A stretch of DNA of 64,000 bases from Firmicutes bacterium UBA6806. GTDB taxonomy: Bacteria > Bacillota > Clostridia > Peptostreptococcales > Acidaminobacteraceae. Position numbers and translations under genes: made by a program. Below, piece by piece: positions 26,818 to 36,747 of the stretch; position 1 is the first letter of the stretch; every line of letters begins with the position of its first letter. A model generated the notes under the pieces. It searched no databases. It saw nothing but the letters and a program-made list of their open reading frames with translations, and was not told the DNA's origin. The stretch spans positions 19,488 through 83,487 of the forward strand of contig DKFC01000029.1 of NCBI GenBank assembly GCA_002452745.1. Direction: 5' to 3'.

Positions 26818-28860
26818 TTACAATTTGAACTTGGCAACAGATTCTCTGAGTTCCTCAGCAATTTTTGCAAGTTCATTGCTGGCATCTGATATTTCATCCA
26901 TAGAAGCGGCCTGTTCTTCTATGGTTGCAGCGGCTTCTTCAGTTCCCGCAGCATTCTCCTGAGAAATAGCAGAGAGGCTCTCCATGATATCAATCATGTC
27001 TTCTTTTTTATCACTCATAATCGCACGAGACTCATTGATTTCAGAAATTTGATCCATGATGTGATCCACTGCCGATGCAATGCCGTTGAACTTGTCATTT
27101 GTATTTGAAACGCTCTTTGATTGAGAAATGGTAATTTCCTGAGATTTTGTCATGGTATCCACTGCAAGCTGAGATTTCTTTATCAGTTCTTGGATTGTCA
27201 TTTGAATCTCTTCTGTAAATTCCGTTGACTGTTCAGCCAGTTTTCTAATTTCTTCTGCTACAACTGAAAATCCCCTTCCAGCTTCTCCAGCTCTTGCAGC
27301 TTCTATAGCGGCATTCAGTGCCAATAGATTTGTTTGATCCGCTATGCTCTTAATCATTTGACTAGCCGCTTCTATTTTTCCGGCACTGCCATTTGTCTCT
27401 TTGACAATTTCAGAGACAGAATTTGAGGCTTCGCCATTTCGCTTGGTCTCTTCCACAAGGGTTGTTATAATCGTCATACCTTCATCCTTAAGGGTATTAA
27501 CTTTAGTTGCCGCATCGGAGAGAGAATTTACTCTAGTAGCATCCGTTTCGAGTAAACGCCCTAACGTATTGACACTTTCAACACCCACAGAAGTATTCTT
27601 AGCCTGACTTGTAGCCCCTTCAGCTATTTCTTCAATCGTCTTGGCAATATCGCCGCTTGTTTGGGCACTAACCTGACTAGTGGCAGCTAGCTGCTGAGCA
27701 GAAGACGCAAGTTGGTCTGAAGATATTGCAATGTCCTTTAAAATATTTCTCAGATTGTCCCCCACTGTCTGTATGGCGTTTGCCAAATGTCCAAGTTCGT
27801 CCTTTCTCGTCAGAATTCTTTCATCTAAGCTGTTTGAAATGTCATATTTCGCCATGGCATCCATAACTGAAACGGTCTTCCTCATTGGTCTTACAATACT
27901 TGCTGTGATGAGAAGGGCAATCAGTATACTAAGAATAATGGCAATAAAGGTCATGGCTATGTTGAGGTTCGCTGTACTCGTCTCAAGATTTGACACATAC
28001 CCCAAGACACCCATTCTGATTTCATCTGCCGTCTCTGATATAGTCGTAGCTGTTGCTCTGACAGTTGCCGATTGCTCAAGTTGATTTGAAATTAAATCTG
28101 TATATTCTAAAAATACTTCACTGTACTCATTTAAAGAGACTTTGGCGAGCCTGAGTTCCTCAAGGACGTCTTCCGCCTTGAGAATCCCCTCTGCATTTGA
28201 TATATCGTCTCTAACTTGATTTAAGCTGTCTGTAAAAATCTTTTCTGTATCCTCATCTGGCTTTAGTTGATAATCCCTCATGGAAGTATTCATCTTCATA
28301 AATGACATGTTAATCTGTCTCAGCAGAACATACTTCTCAAAAGATGCTTTAACTTCCTCACCGTCAGTCAGCGTCAAGATGTATTCCTCTTCCAGTCGAA
28401 GGGTTTCATTTAATTTTTCATAGGCTGTATCTGCCTCTGAGAGCATGACCTTTGCTTTTTCCACTTTGGCATGCTGCATATCCACATATGCAGAAAACTG
28501 ACTTTTGTAGTTTTCGAGTTCGTCAAGTATCTTCTGGGAATTGTTTCGATTGGTCTCCGACTTCATCATATCTTTGGCGACTGTTATGGATTCTTCCGCC
28601 GATTTGATGCCATCGTAGACCTTTTGAGCTGTATCGTCAAGTCCATCTCTTTGATACCTAACTTGTTCAATCCTAGCACTGAGAACGCTTTCCTCCATCT
28701 TTGAAACATCATCAAAGATCTTAACTTGTGCATTCATGGCCTTGGCACTGTTGATGCTGATAATAGACATGGCTACAATAAAGGCGATAACAATCCCATA
28801 CCCTAAGTATAGCTTATTCCTGATTTTTAGATTTTCGATAAATAGACTTTTATTTTTCAT
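26818..28860 (-). CDS. Methyl-accepting chemotaxis protein with a long helical sensor domain
   Basis: A chemoreceptor of 680 residues from the preferred ATG at 28860 (AAAGGAGTG upstream; an upstream start at 28902 lacks one). TM1 lies near residues 15-35, a roughly 260-residue all-helical extracellular domain follows, then TM2 near 305-325, HAMP, and the signalling hairpin with [39 protein letters not shown] split over about residues 500-540. The sensor length fits the helical bimodular (HBM) class, members of which bind TCA-cycle acids; that ligand is only a suggestion. Transcribed alone. Confidence 0.9.
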   Translation of the reverse strand: MKNKSLFIENLKIRNKLYLGYGIVIAFIVAMSIISINSAKAMNAQVKIFDDVSKMEESVLSARIEQVRYQRDGLDDTAQKVYDGIKSAEESITVAKDMMKSETNRNNSQKILDELENYKSQFSAYVDMQHAKVEKAKVMLSEADTAYEKLNETLRLEEEYILTLTDGEEVKASFEKYVLLRQINMSFMKMNTSMRDYQLKPDEDTEKIFTDSLNQVRDDISNAEGILKAEDVLEELRLAKVSLNEYSEVFLEYTDLISNQLEQSATVRATATTISETADEIRMGVLGYVSNLETSTANLNIAMTFIAIILSILIALLITASIVRPMRKTVSVMDAMAKYDISNSLDERILTRKDELGHLANAIQTVGDNLRNILKDIAISSDQLASSAQQLAATSQVSAQTSGDIAKTIEEIAEGATSQAKNTSVGVESVNTLGRLLETDATRVNSLSDAATKVNTLKDEGMTIITTLVEETKRNGEASNSVSEIVKETNGSAGKIEAASQMIKSIADQTNLLALNAAIEAARAGEAGRGFSVVAEEIRKLAEQSTEFTEEIQMTIQELIKKSQLAVDTMTKSQEITISQSKSVSNTNDKFNGIASAVDHIMDQISEINESRAIMSDKKEDMIDIMESLSAISQENAAGTEEAAATIEEQAASMDEISDASNELAKIAEELRESVAKFKL

Positions 28861-29005
28861 AGGCACTCCTTTTGACATGGTTTGACAAATCACCGAGCTC
28901 ATCCACCGCCAATTGCCAAAATCAATTAATTATAGTGTTATATTTTTACACCATTTTTAGAAATTGTAACATGTTTTTATTAGGAATACTTTAATTCTCT
29001 CCTTT

Positions 29006-29761
29006 TTATTCAAATCCATTGGATGTCTCTAGCATAAAATTGAGAATCACCTCATCATTTAGACAATCTGAGTGAAACTTTGATATTTGAGTACTGACAC
29101 CAATCTCCTCACAAATAATCCTGCATAGTTCAATTTCCCTCTCGACAAAGAACTGCGTCCTAAGATAATTAATCATACTGACATTCCTCTCGTTTCGCAT
29201 TAGACCTTTTTCAAAGACAGTCATGGAGCCAAAAATAGAAATCACTATATTCCCATTTTCAACTTTAATTTTAACTTCATCAGGCCCTTTTCCCGTTTCT
29301 GACTTTATAAATTTAATGATGTCACGTTTCAAACTGTCCAGTTGTTCTCCTTTTGGAGAATTATTAAAAGTGGTCGTCCTTATCTCTAACGCAATTTGTT
29401 TCATGATGCTTTCCAGCTTAGCAAGATCAACGGGTTTTACAAGATAATTTGTTATATTTAAATCTACAGCACTTAAAATGATATCCTTGTCAGATAACGC
29501 AGATAACATCAAAACAGGTATAGATGAATCTATTTTTCTGAGTTTAGCCAGCATGGTGATTCCGTCCATTTTGGGCATCCTGACATCACATAAAATGAGA
29601 TTTGGATTACACAACCGATATTTTTCAAGTCCCTCTTCCCCATTCGATGCAAAATATATTTTCCCAACCCGTCTTTTTAAATAATCCGCCAATTCATTCT
29701 GCTGAATTTCATCGTCCTCAATAAAAAGCACCTTTAAAATTTTCATCGTCTCGAGTTTCAT
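29006..29761 (-). CDS. Response regulator with DUF2294/MpsC-like output domain
   Basis: A 251-residue protein. The receiver (about 8-125) has the acidic pair in FIEDDE, the phospho-acceptor Asp in LILCDVRMPKMDG (about D59), the Ser/Thr in MLSALS and the Lys in YLVKPVD. The C-terminal half, TGKGPDEVKIKVENGNIVISIFG, then GLMRNERNV and HSDCLNDEVILNF, resembles YbcI/DUF2294 (Pfam MpsC) rather than a DNA-binding domain. It overlaps the 3' end of the kinase gene by 44 bases, so the two form a pair. With no DNA-binding output, it may act by protein interaction. Confidence 0.75.
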   Translation of the reverse strand: MKLETMKILKVLFIEDDEIQQNELADYLKRRVGKIYFASNGEEGLEKYRLCNPNLILCDVRMPKMDGITMLAKLRKIDSSIPVLMLSALSDKDIILSAVDLNITNYLVKPVDLAKLESIMKQIALEIRTTTFNNSPKGEQLDSLKRDIIKFIKSETGKGPDEVKIKVENGNIVISIFGSMTVFEKGLMRNERNVSMINYLRTQFFVEREIELCRIICEEIGVSTQISKFHSDCLNDEVILNFMLETSNGFE

Positions 29762-31907
29762 TGCTCTGCCCCCGCATTCTTATAGAAATTTTCAACCCGT
29801 TATTGGAATTCTCTGCAATGAGAAGTCCATTAAAATTCCTCTCTATAATTACTTTTGATATATAAAGACCGATTCCCGTCCCCTCCCCTTTTTCTTTCGT
29901 GGAAAAGTATGATGTAAAAATCTTTTCAAGGTTTTCATTTAGCACCCCGCCCCCATTGTCTGAAATTTCAAGCACAATGTCACTTTCATGCTCGTAAGCA
30001 TTAAACTCAATAAGTCGATCTCCACTAATGCCTTTTAACGCATCTATGGCGTTGTTCACTATATTGAGCAACACTTGCGATAACTGACTCAAATACCCCT
30101 CTAGCTCTATCGTTTCATCACAGTAGACTCTTGTCTGAATTTCATTTATTGCCAAACGATCCCTCAGCATTTCTATAGAGGTATTGATTGTCTTTGACAA
30201 ATTAAATTTAATCGTCTCATTTTTGGGGTTAAAGAAATAGAGGAATTCTTCTATAATTGAGGACATATCCTGAATGATACTTTGAGTTTTTAATATCTGT
30301 TCTTTAAAGTAGACTTCTTCCAGTTCGCCATAATTATACGCATCTTCAATATTTCCAACAATTAAGTTCAGCCTCGACAAAGGCTGTCGCCACTGGTGAG
30401 CGATGCTTGCAATCATTTCCCCCATTGCCGCCAATCTGGATTTATAAATCATAATGCCTCTATTTTTCTCAATGAGTTCATCTTTCTGCCGTCTTGATGT
30501 GATATCTCTCCCCATGAGAAGTAAAAAAGACTCCTTTTCTATGTGGAATTCGTGTATAAATAACTCAACTGGAAACTGCTCGCCGTTTGCATTTTTAAAA
30601 TTGGTTTCTATATAAACCTGAGCCTCCATAACACAACTTTCAATGGCATCTCGAAAGGCAGACAAATCAGAGGATGATATCAGATTCTCCAGTTTCATTC
30701 TTTGAAACATCTCTCTTTCATATCCCAATTTCTTGCAAGCATGGTCATTGACCTCTATTATATTGAGTTCAGATTTTTTTTCTTTTGGTGAAGTTGTCAT
30801 GAAGGTAAACTGTGTGCCCGTATTGAAGAGCTTAATAAATTTTTTCCGACTCGTTCTCAAGTCTTCCTCCAACTTTATTCGCTGCTGAATATCCAGTTCT
30901 AGCTCTTTATTCAGTTCTTGTACTCTTGCCAATAAAGCTGCAATCTCTTTTAATTTTCTTTGATTTAACAGCATATAAATCACATAAAATGCCGATAGAA
31001 AAAATGCGCCTCCAATGATGGACATAGCCAATATCGTCGTATACAGATTGTTTCTGATAATCTTTGTCGCTTCATAGTAGTCACTGGAAACGGTTACAAT
31101 CCAAAAATCACTTCCCACTAAAACTGGTGAGTAACCATTGAATTTAAGAGTCGACTTCGGAAGATCATCCGTCACCCACACTGATTTATAGATGCCCGTT
31201 CCCCTCTCACCATTCATCTGTTTTGAAAACATCTCTTCCAAATCAGACCAATCCAACTCGGGGTATTCCTCTTTTCTAATTTTCAGCACATCTTTCCCAA
31301 TTTGATCCGGTCTAGGATGCATTATGAAGACACCTGCACTGTCCTTTACAGATGCATATCCTTTTTTCTCAAATTTTATAGGCTCTATAAAATTGATGTA
31401 TATCTTTTCAATTGAAAGTTTTGCACTGATTGCACCTATAATAATATCATCCTTCCAAACTGGTTGAACTAAGTAGATGTACGGATTATTTGCTTTATCA
31501 TAAACAATTTTACTGCTCACCATAATTTTACTTTCAAGTGCTTGATTGATGCTTTTTCTAATTTCTTCCGACTCAATTTCACCTGAAATAAGGTATCTGG
31601 CAACTTCCATCCCATCCCTATTAAATAGCTGAAGTCCCTCAAACCCACTTTTCCTCGTTGACAAGAATGTCTGGAGTTTTTCATTGACTTTATCTATATC
31701 GGAATCCACAGATTGCTCAAGACTGCTTCTAATATCCGTGTCTCGTTCTAGCAACATCAACAAATTTTCTTGGCTACTAATATAGTTTTCGATTGATTTT
31801 GCAATCGTATCAGCTATATACAAAAGACGGCTTTGCTCTCCATCAATCAATTCGCTTTTAAAATTATTATAGTTGGAATAGATGACAAAAGATAAACTGA
31901 CCGACAC
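29718..31907 (-). CDS. Cache/PAS sensor histidine kinase
   Basis: A membrane kinase of at least 729 residues: a dCache-type extracellular domain (about 25-280, with VYDKANNPYIYLVQPVW and HPRPDQIGKDVL), a second TM near 290-310, a coiled coil, a PAS domain (about 360-480) and the kinase core with H-box IAHQWRQPLSRL, N-box NIVNNAIDAL, and EISDNGGG and GEGTGIGLYIS glycine motifs. GTG 31907 would cut TM1 in half; in-frame codons upstream add LLKGKVLAIIVISVI, so the true start is probably near an ATT at 31958 or involves coupling with a short leader frame. DctS-like; may sense a carboxylate given the transporter next to it. Confidence 0.88.
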   Translation of the reverse strand: MSVSLSFVIYSNYNNFKSELIDGEQSRLLYIADTIAKSIENYISSQENLLMLLERDTDIRSSLEQSVDSDIDKVNEKLQTFLSTRKSGFEGLQLFNRDGMEVARYLISGEIESEEIRKSINQALESKIMVSSKIVYDKANNPYIYLVQPVWKDDIIIGAISAKLSIEKIYINFIEPIKFEKKGYASVKDSAGVFIMHPRPDQIGKDVLKIRKEEYPELDWSDLEEMFSKQMNGERGTGIYKSVWVTDDLPKSTLKFNGYSPVLVGSDFWIVTVSSDYYEATKIIRNNLYTTILAMSIIGGAFFLSAFYVIYMLLNQRKLKEIAALLARVQELNKELELDIQQRIKLEEDLRTSRKKFIKLFNTGTQFTFMTTSPKEKKSELNIIEVNDHACKKLGYEREMFQRMKLENLISSSDLSAFRDAIESCVMEAQVYIETNFKNANGEQFPVELFIHEFHIEKESFLLLMGRDITSRRQKDELIEKNRGIMIYKSRLAAMGEMIASIAHQWRQPLSRLNLIVGNIEDAYNYGELEEVYFKEQILKTQSIIQDMSSIIEEFLYFFNPKNETIKFNLSKTINTSIEMLRDRLAINEIQTRVYCDETIELEGYLSQLSQVLLNIVNNAIDALKGISGDRLIEFNAYEHESDIVLEISDNGGGVLNENLEKIFTSYFSTKEKGEGTGIGLYISKVIIERNFNGLLIAENSNNGLKISIRMRGQSNETRDDENFKGAFY

Positions 31908-31945
31908 AATGACACTTATTACAATAATCGCCAGTACTTTTCCCT

Positions 31946-31978
31946 TTAACAGCTCAATAAGGCCTTCACTCCCTTCAC
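31946..31978 (-). other. Possible short leader frame before the histidine kinase
   Basis: The strong AGGAGGTAA site upstream of the kinase points at GTG 31978, which opens only a 10-codon frame (MKGVKALLSC) ending at 31946, out of register with the kinase. Either a leader peptide couples translation to the kinase or a one-base indel separates the start from the gene. Confidence 0.35.
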
Positions 31979-32196
31979 TTACCTCCTATGATCTTTTATC
32001 CCATTATAATTCATTTCTATTAACTCATGCATCCCATTTTCTTCATTTAAATTTCTTTGCTCAACCTCTTCAAATCATTTTCCATATGGAAAATTGTCTT
32101 TGTGGGGCTCCTATTAACCGCTATTGATTCAACTCAGAGATAGTGGCTCACAAATTCTTTTCTCCAGAGTATTTGAACAAATAGGATTAACCTCAA

Positions 32197-32224
32197 TAAA
32201 GAGGTAGAAAATACTACCTCTTTA
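32197..32224 (-). terminator. Probable terminator after tctA
   Basis: TAAAGAGGTAG (32197-32207) and CTACCTCTTTA (32214-32224) form a perfect 11-bp stem with a 6-base loop, 24 bases after the tctA stop. The U-run is short, so termination may be partial. The remainder of the 340-base gap up to the kinase gene is AT-rich with no clear signal. Confidence 0.6.
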
Positions 32225-32247
32225 TCCACTGCTATTTATTCAATACT

Positions 32248-33738
32248 TTATGCTTGCACATTTTTCTTTCTATGCTTTGAAATTAAAGGAGATAAAAATG
32301 TTGCAACTGCAATGACCAAAATAATAAGCGAAAGTGGTCTCTCCACAAATCCGCTCCAGCTTCCGCCGCCAATTATAATTTGTTTTCTAAGGGCATTCTC
32401 TATCATCTCACCCAAGATTAACCCCAAGATAAAAGCAGAACTTGAATACTTAAATTTATCAAAATAATAACCAATCAAGCCAAATATAAACATGATGGCT
32501 ATATCATAAAAGCTGTTTTTAAGTGAGTAAGCACCCACTACCCCCAAAGTTGCAATTAATGTTCCCAAAAGGGGATATGGCAGCTTTAGTATCCTTGCAA
32601 ACTCTCTTGTCACAAATCGTCCGCCAACAAATAGCAAGAGCGCTGCTATTAACATTCCTATAAAAATTGCGTTTAAAAGGACTGGTTGCTCTCTTATAAG
32701 CAGAGGCCCTGGACGCAAACCCAAAATCATAAATGCCGCCATTATAACTGCTGCAACGGGACTCCCTGGAATTCCAAGCACCATCGTTGGTACCATACTT
32801 CCACCAACTGCCGCATTATTGGCAGCTTCAGGTGCAATGATTCCCTCTGGAATACCAGTTCCAAATTCATCTGGATTTTTACTGGAGCGAACCGCTTCAC
32901 CATATGAAATTAGAGAGGCAATGGAACCGCCTGCCGCAGGTATAATGCCGATTACAGTTCCTATAATAGATGACTTAATAAATGTTCTCCACATTTTCAA
33001 CATTTCAGAAAATTTCATAATGACAAGTGAAACCTTTGAATCTGAAACCGTATCTGTATCACGTTTTGATAGATTTTCAACATTTCTAAAGATCTCTGCA
33101 ATGGCAAATGCACCAATCATTACTGATATATAGTTTATGCCATTTAATAAGAAAGGCTGTCCAAAAGAAAATCTTTCAATTCCATTGATTGAATCAATCC
33201 CTATCGTTGCAAACATGAGCCCAAGTACGACCGAAAGAATTGCTTTCAATTGGTTCTTTGACCCAATGCTGGTGATACAACTCAGCCCCACCAATCCCAG
33301 AGCAAAGTACTCGGCACTTTGAAATTTTAATGCCAATGTTGCCAGTATAGGTGCACTGATGACCATGCAAATCGCTGAAAAAATAGTCCCTGTTGAAGAC
33401 GCTGACACAGCAAGCCCTAACGCCAATCCAGCCTCTCCTTTTTGAGCCATCGGATAGCCATCAAATGTCGTTGCAACTGCCTCAGGTGTCCCTGGTGTCT
33501 TTAACAAGATTGCCGATATCGAACCACCTGTTGCACCACCCACATACACTGCAATCAGCAATACGATTCCAGAAATTGGATCCATCGAATACGTGAAGGG
33601 AAGGCATAGAATGATGGCCATGGATGAGCTCAATCCTGGCAATGCACCACAGACCATTCCAAATATCGTCCCAACAGTAATTAGAAATAAATTAAAGGGA
33701 ATGATAATTTGTGATATTGACTGTAACAGTATATCCAT
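32248..33738 (-). CDS. tctA: Tripartite tricarboxylate transporter, large permease (TctA)
   Basis: A 496-residue integral membrane protein with about 11-12 helices. Family hallmarks are GALPGLSSSMAIILCLPFTYSMDP near residue 30, GGSISAILLKTPGTPEAVATTFDGYPMAQKGEAG near 70 and GVPGSPVAAVIMAAFMILGLRPGP around 325. TctA is the main translocation subunit and works with TctB and the extracytoplasmic binding protein TctC, powered by an ion gradient. Last gene of the leftward prpF-tctC-tctB-tctA operon. AGGAGG precedes the start. Substrates in the family include citrate, tartrate, aconitate and aromatic acids. Confidence 0.93.
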   Translation of the reverse strand: MDILLQSISQIIIPFNLFLITVGTIFGMVCGALPGLSSSMAIILCLPFTYSMDPISGIVLLIAVYVGGATGGSISAILLKTPGTPEAVATTFDGYPMAQKGEAGLALGLAVSASSTGTIFSAICMVISAPILATLALKFQSAEYFALGLVGLSCITSIGSKNQLKAILSVVLGLMFATIGIDSINGIERFSFGQPFLLNGINYISVMIGAFAIAEIFRNVENLSKRDTDTVSDSKVSLVIMKFSEMLKMWRTFIKSSIIGTVIGIIPAAGGSIASLISYGEAVRSSKNPDEFGTGIPEGIIAPEAANNAAVGGSMVPTMVLGIPGSPVAAVIMAAFMILGLRPGPLLIREQPVLLNAIFIGMLIAALLLFVGGRFVTREFARILKLPYPLLGTLIATLGVVGAYSLKNSFYDIAIMFIFGLIGYYFDKFKYSSSAFILGLILGEMIENALRKQIIIGGGSWSGFVERPLSLIILVIAVATFLSPLISKHRKKNVQA

Positions 33739-33751
33739 TTACTAACGCCTC

Positions 33752-34231
33752 CTAATAGATAAAATAGCTTAGCTCTCTCAATACGCCAATACCTCTTGGA
33801 AGCGGTATAAAGAAAACTTTTCCAAATAATACAACCAACGCCAGAGTCGTCAAAACAATAAACACGCCTAGCGCCTTATTGTTTGAGTACCCCATGCTCT
33901 TGGCACTGCTCAATAAAAATATCGGGGTTGAAAAGATAAACCCTAAATAATTGAGTAAAATCACATAAACTGAAAGTGCTACTAGATTAGTCGTTACGCT
34001 TCTTCCACCTGCTGTTTTCAAATTGAACATTGGGATTTCAATTTTCTTATTATCCTTTATGACGTTTCTAGTGATAACGCCAAGAACAATTAATCCTACT
34101 ATGGCAATAAATATTGGAAATCCACCTGCACCAAAAATATCGCCATCGGTTGTCGAGGCACCCAGTTGCATCGCTAAAAAGATATAGAAAATCAAAAATC
34201 CTGCAATGACCACGTTAAAAATCAATTCCAC
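33752..34231 (-). CDS. tctB: Tripartite tricarboxylate transporter, small permease (TctB)
   Basis: A 159-residue protein with four hydrophobic segments (about 5-25, 38-58, 85-110, 120-145) and the FGAGGFPIFIAIVGLIVLG motif typical of TctB, normally GPGFFP-like. It is the small membrane subunit of the tripartite system and lies between tctC and tctA with short gaps, as usual. Confidence 0.88.
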   Translation of the reverse strand: MELIFNVVIAGFLIFYIFLAMQLGASTTDGDIFGAGGFPIFIAIVGLIVLGVITRNVIKDNKKIEIPMFNLKTAGGRSVTTNLVALSVYVILLNYLGFIFSTPIFLLSSAKSMGYSNNKALGVFIVLTTLALVVLFGKVFFIPLPRGIGVLRELSYFIY

Positions 34232-34269
34232 TTATTTTCCTCTTTTCATCGTTATTTAAACCGGATGAC

Positions 34270-35313
34270 CTATTGTATAATTCCCATTTGCTTAAAAGTT
34301 TCAACATAGGATTCATACTCTTCATCCCATACTTTCCCAAAGTCTTCTGCATTGAGATATCCTGCTCTAACATTTGTCATTTCTCTTGCTTCCATATCTT
34401 TGTACTCTTGATCTTCATAAGCCTTTTCAAAAGCGTCAATAATAATTTGTTTTATTTCTTCAGGTGCACCTTTTTTTATGACGAAGCCTCTCCACGATCC
34501 TTGTGTAAAGTCGATTCCCTTTTCGATTGTACAAGGCGTATCCTTAAGGGCTTCAACTTCAAGTCTTTTGTCATTTAATACAACCAATGGTCTTACATCA
34601 CCAGATTCCACCAATGGTAAAAATGAAATCAATTTATCTTGATATACATCTAGCTCTCCACCAAGTACAGCCGCTTTTAGTTCAGATCCTGATTTGTATG
34701 GAACATACGTCCATTCAATACCTGCTTTTGTTGCAAATGCATTCGCAATATAATCATCTAATCCACCTGGTGATAGACCACCAATTTTGAGTTTTTTAGG
34801 ATTCGCTTTTGCGTATTCAACTAATTCATCTATGGTCTTAAATTGGCTATTTACAGACACACCGATAGAGACAACATCCGATTGGACTCTCATGATAGGT
34901 TCAAATTCCTCTCTGAATTTTACACTGCTCTTTCCCTGTGCCTCTACAATTAAAAGAGAAGGCGTAATTTCCATCACTGTGTAGCCATCCGCAGGAGCAG
35001 AATAAGCATATGTCAGACCTTCAATTGTTCCTGCACCACCTTTGTTAACTGCCGTCAAAGGTTTTCCAATATATCTTTCAACGATTTGCGCATAACCTCT
35101 TGCGAAGATATCACTTGCCCCACCTGTTCCAAACGGAATGACCATCTCAATTGGTCTTTTAGGAAAATCGACTGAACTACTTTTCGTTTCTTGATTCGGT
35201 TGGTTTGCACTATCCCCATTTGCCTCAGTGGCTGGTACTGCGCTGTTTCCCGAACAGCCGACCATTAGAGTAAGCATAACCAAAATAACTACGATTGACA
35301 CCAACTTCTTCAT
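34270..35313 (-). CDS. tctC: Tripartite tricarboxylate transporter binding lipoprotein (TctC)
   Basis: A 347-residue exported protein from the preferred ATG at 35313, ten bases after GGAGG (the upstream ATG at 35325 lacks spacing). Lipobox LMVGC gives a lipid-anchored Cys near residue 20. The mature part carries the TctC pattern: FPKRPIEMVIPFGTGGASDIFARGYA, NKGGAGTIEGLTYAYSAPADGYT and LKIGGLSPGGLDDYIANAFA. It captures the carboxylate outside the membrane for TctAB. The ligand cannot be read from sequence; co-expression with prpF suggests an unsaturated tricarboxylate or related acid. Confidence 0.92.
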   Translation of the reverse strand: MKKLVSIVVILVMLTLMVGCSGNSAVPATEANGDSANQPNQETKSSSVDFPKRPIEMVIPFGTGGASDIFARGYAQIVERYIGKPLTAVNKGGAGTIEGLTYAYSAPADGYTVMEITPSLLIVEAQGKSSVKFREEFEPIMRVQSDVVSIGVSVNSQFKTIDELVEYAKANPKKLKIGGLSPGGLDDYIANAFATKAGIEWTYVPYKSGSELKAAVLGGELDVYQDKLISFLPLVESGDVRPLVVLNDKRLEVEALKDTPCTIEKGIDFTQGSWRGFVIKKGAPEEIKQIIIDAFEKAYEDQEYKDMEAREMTNVRAGYLNAEDFGKVWDEEYESYVETFKQMGIIQ

Positions 35314-35325
35314 ATAAACCTCCAA

Positions 35326-36441
35326 TTAATAATTTTTATGAGTAAACACGTCACCCTGCATGATACGCCTTGCAGTCCGCGTTACTTTCACAGCCTTTAC
35401 TCTGTCTTGATTCATTTCTACAACAGTAGACATGATTCCGCTTGGATGCGCAATTTTAAAACCATCTTTTTTAGAATCAACTAATTCATAGACTAAAGTT
35501 CCTTTTATTTTAGCCGCTGATGATATACAGACAGCTCCAGTTATTGCCAGTGCCTGATGCGGTTTTTGCATGGACATCATCCTCACCGTGAGATCCATCT
35601 CATCTTCACTATAATGACGTCCTTTCATATCCACAAATGATTTTGACTTGGAGACGATTGTTGCTTTGGGAACAGCTGGAGACTCTAAAGTCGCCTTGCT
35701 CGCCACCGAAAATCCACAAAGCTCTGCTGATTTTCCCCTAATTTCCTCAATGTAATCAAGAACTTCTTTACTGAGCTCGCTTGGAAGCTCTGTTCCCTTA
35801 AGGCCTATGGAACTGGCCTCTATAAACACAAGGGGATTTGCAGAATCAACAATTGAAATTCTCACATCGCCTTTGGATGTCCTCACAATATCAGTTGTGT
35901 TCTCTGTTGGGAGCAATTTTCCTGTGACTGCACCCTCTGCCCCGTGAAATACCATCTCAATTTTGGATCCCGATCCAGGGACACCTGGAATTTCATGATT
36001 TCCCTCTGGAACATACATGCCGTTTTCCACACGAATTTCTGCTTCAATTATTTTCTTGGTATTTGTATTTTTAATAATAATCTTCTTGCTAATGGCCTGT
36101 TTATCAACCTCAATAAGCTCTTGCTCTACAGCAAATGGGGCTACAACAGAAGAGATGTTCCCACAGTTCCCCTTCATGTCAACAATGCTCTGATTTAAGC
36201 TCACCTGAGCAAATGTATAATCTAGGTCAATGCCGTCCTCATCTGACACCCCAATAATTGCAACCTTGCTCGTCAGAGAGTTTGCACCGCCCAGCCCATC
36301 TATTTGCTTAACATCTGGGCTCCCCATAACATCCAGTAAAAACGCTTCCCAGTCCAAACGGTTTTCAGGCATGTCTTCACTTTTAAAACACACAGCCTTA
36401 CTTGTACCGCCTCGCATAATGACACATGGAAATCGGTTCAT
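35326..36441 (-). CDS. PrpF-family double-bond isomerase
   Basis: A 371-residue protein of the PrpF family (diaminopimelate-epimerase fold). Visible family motifs are the N-terminal PCVIMRGGTSKAVCF, GGANSLTSKVAII near residue 55 and the central DMKGNCGNISSVVAPFAV near residue 90, with the catalytic-type Cys. Known members isomerise 2-methylaconitate, methylitaconate, aconitate or oxalomesaconate. It heads the operon with tctCBA, so it probably processes the imported acid. Strong GAGGAGG before the ATG. Which of the known reactions applies is not decidable here. Confidence 0.88.
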   Translation of the reverse strand: MNRFPCVIMRGGTSKAVCFKSEDMPENRLDWEAFLLDVMGSPDVKQIDGLGGANSLTSKVAIIGVSDEDGIDLDYTFAQVSLNQSIVDMKGNCGNISSVVAPFAVEQELIEVDKQAISKKIIIKNTNTKKIIEAEIRVENGMYVPEGNHEIPGVPGSGSKIEMVFHGAEGAVTGKLLPTENTTDIVRTSKGDVRISIVDSANPLVFIEASSIGLKGTELPSELSKEVLDYIEEIRGKSAELCGFSVASKATLESPAVPKATIVSKSKSFVDMKGRHYSEDEMDLTVRMMSMQKPHQALAITGAVCISSAAKIKGTLVYELVDSKKDGFKIAHPSGIMSTVVEMNQDRVKAVKVTRTARRIMQGDVFTHKNY

Positions 36442-36528
36442 GATTTTACCTCCTCAACTCATATTGTATGTCTTGTCATATTGATAAAATATTTTATAAC
36501 TGCTTTTCTAATTCTCTGTAATAAGAAC

Positions 36529-36574
36529 AAAAAAAGGTCAGCACAAAATAAACATTTTGTGCTGACCTTTTTTT
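36529..36574 (-). terminator. Leader terminator / candidate attenuator upstream of prpF
   Basis: A 21-bp perfect stem (36529-36549 with 36554-36574; core AGGTCAGCACAAAAT) with a 4-base loop ends in seven Ts on the minus strand. It lies between a good promoter at 36687-36716 and the prpF start at 36441, so it would stop most leader transcripts unless relieved. Confidence 0.75.
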
Positions 36575-36657
36575 AAACTTAGCTCTCGCCACTTTTTTTA
36601 AACTGTCAGTCCGACTCTATTATTCATTAATTTCTTTAAATTACAATGAGGACATTT

Positions 36658-36716
36658 GATTGAATTCAATCCCCTATCCAGTATGTATTATATCAAGCAC
36701 ATGTGAAAGCCGTCAA
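36658..36716 (-). promoter_or_regulatory. Promoter and palindrome for the prpF-tct operon
   Basis: On the minus strand: TTGACG (36716-36711), 18 bases, TATAAT (36692-36687). Just after the expected start point lies a perfect 14-base palindrome GATTGAATTCAATC (36658-36671), a likely operator. The leader then runs about 240 bases to prpF through a terminator hairpin. No other strong promoter was seen closer to prpF. Confidence 0.6.
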
Positions 36717-36747
36717 GAAGAATGTTAAATAATTGTTAATAAAAATA

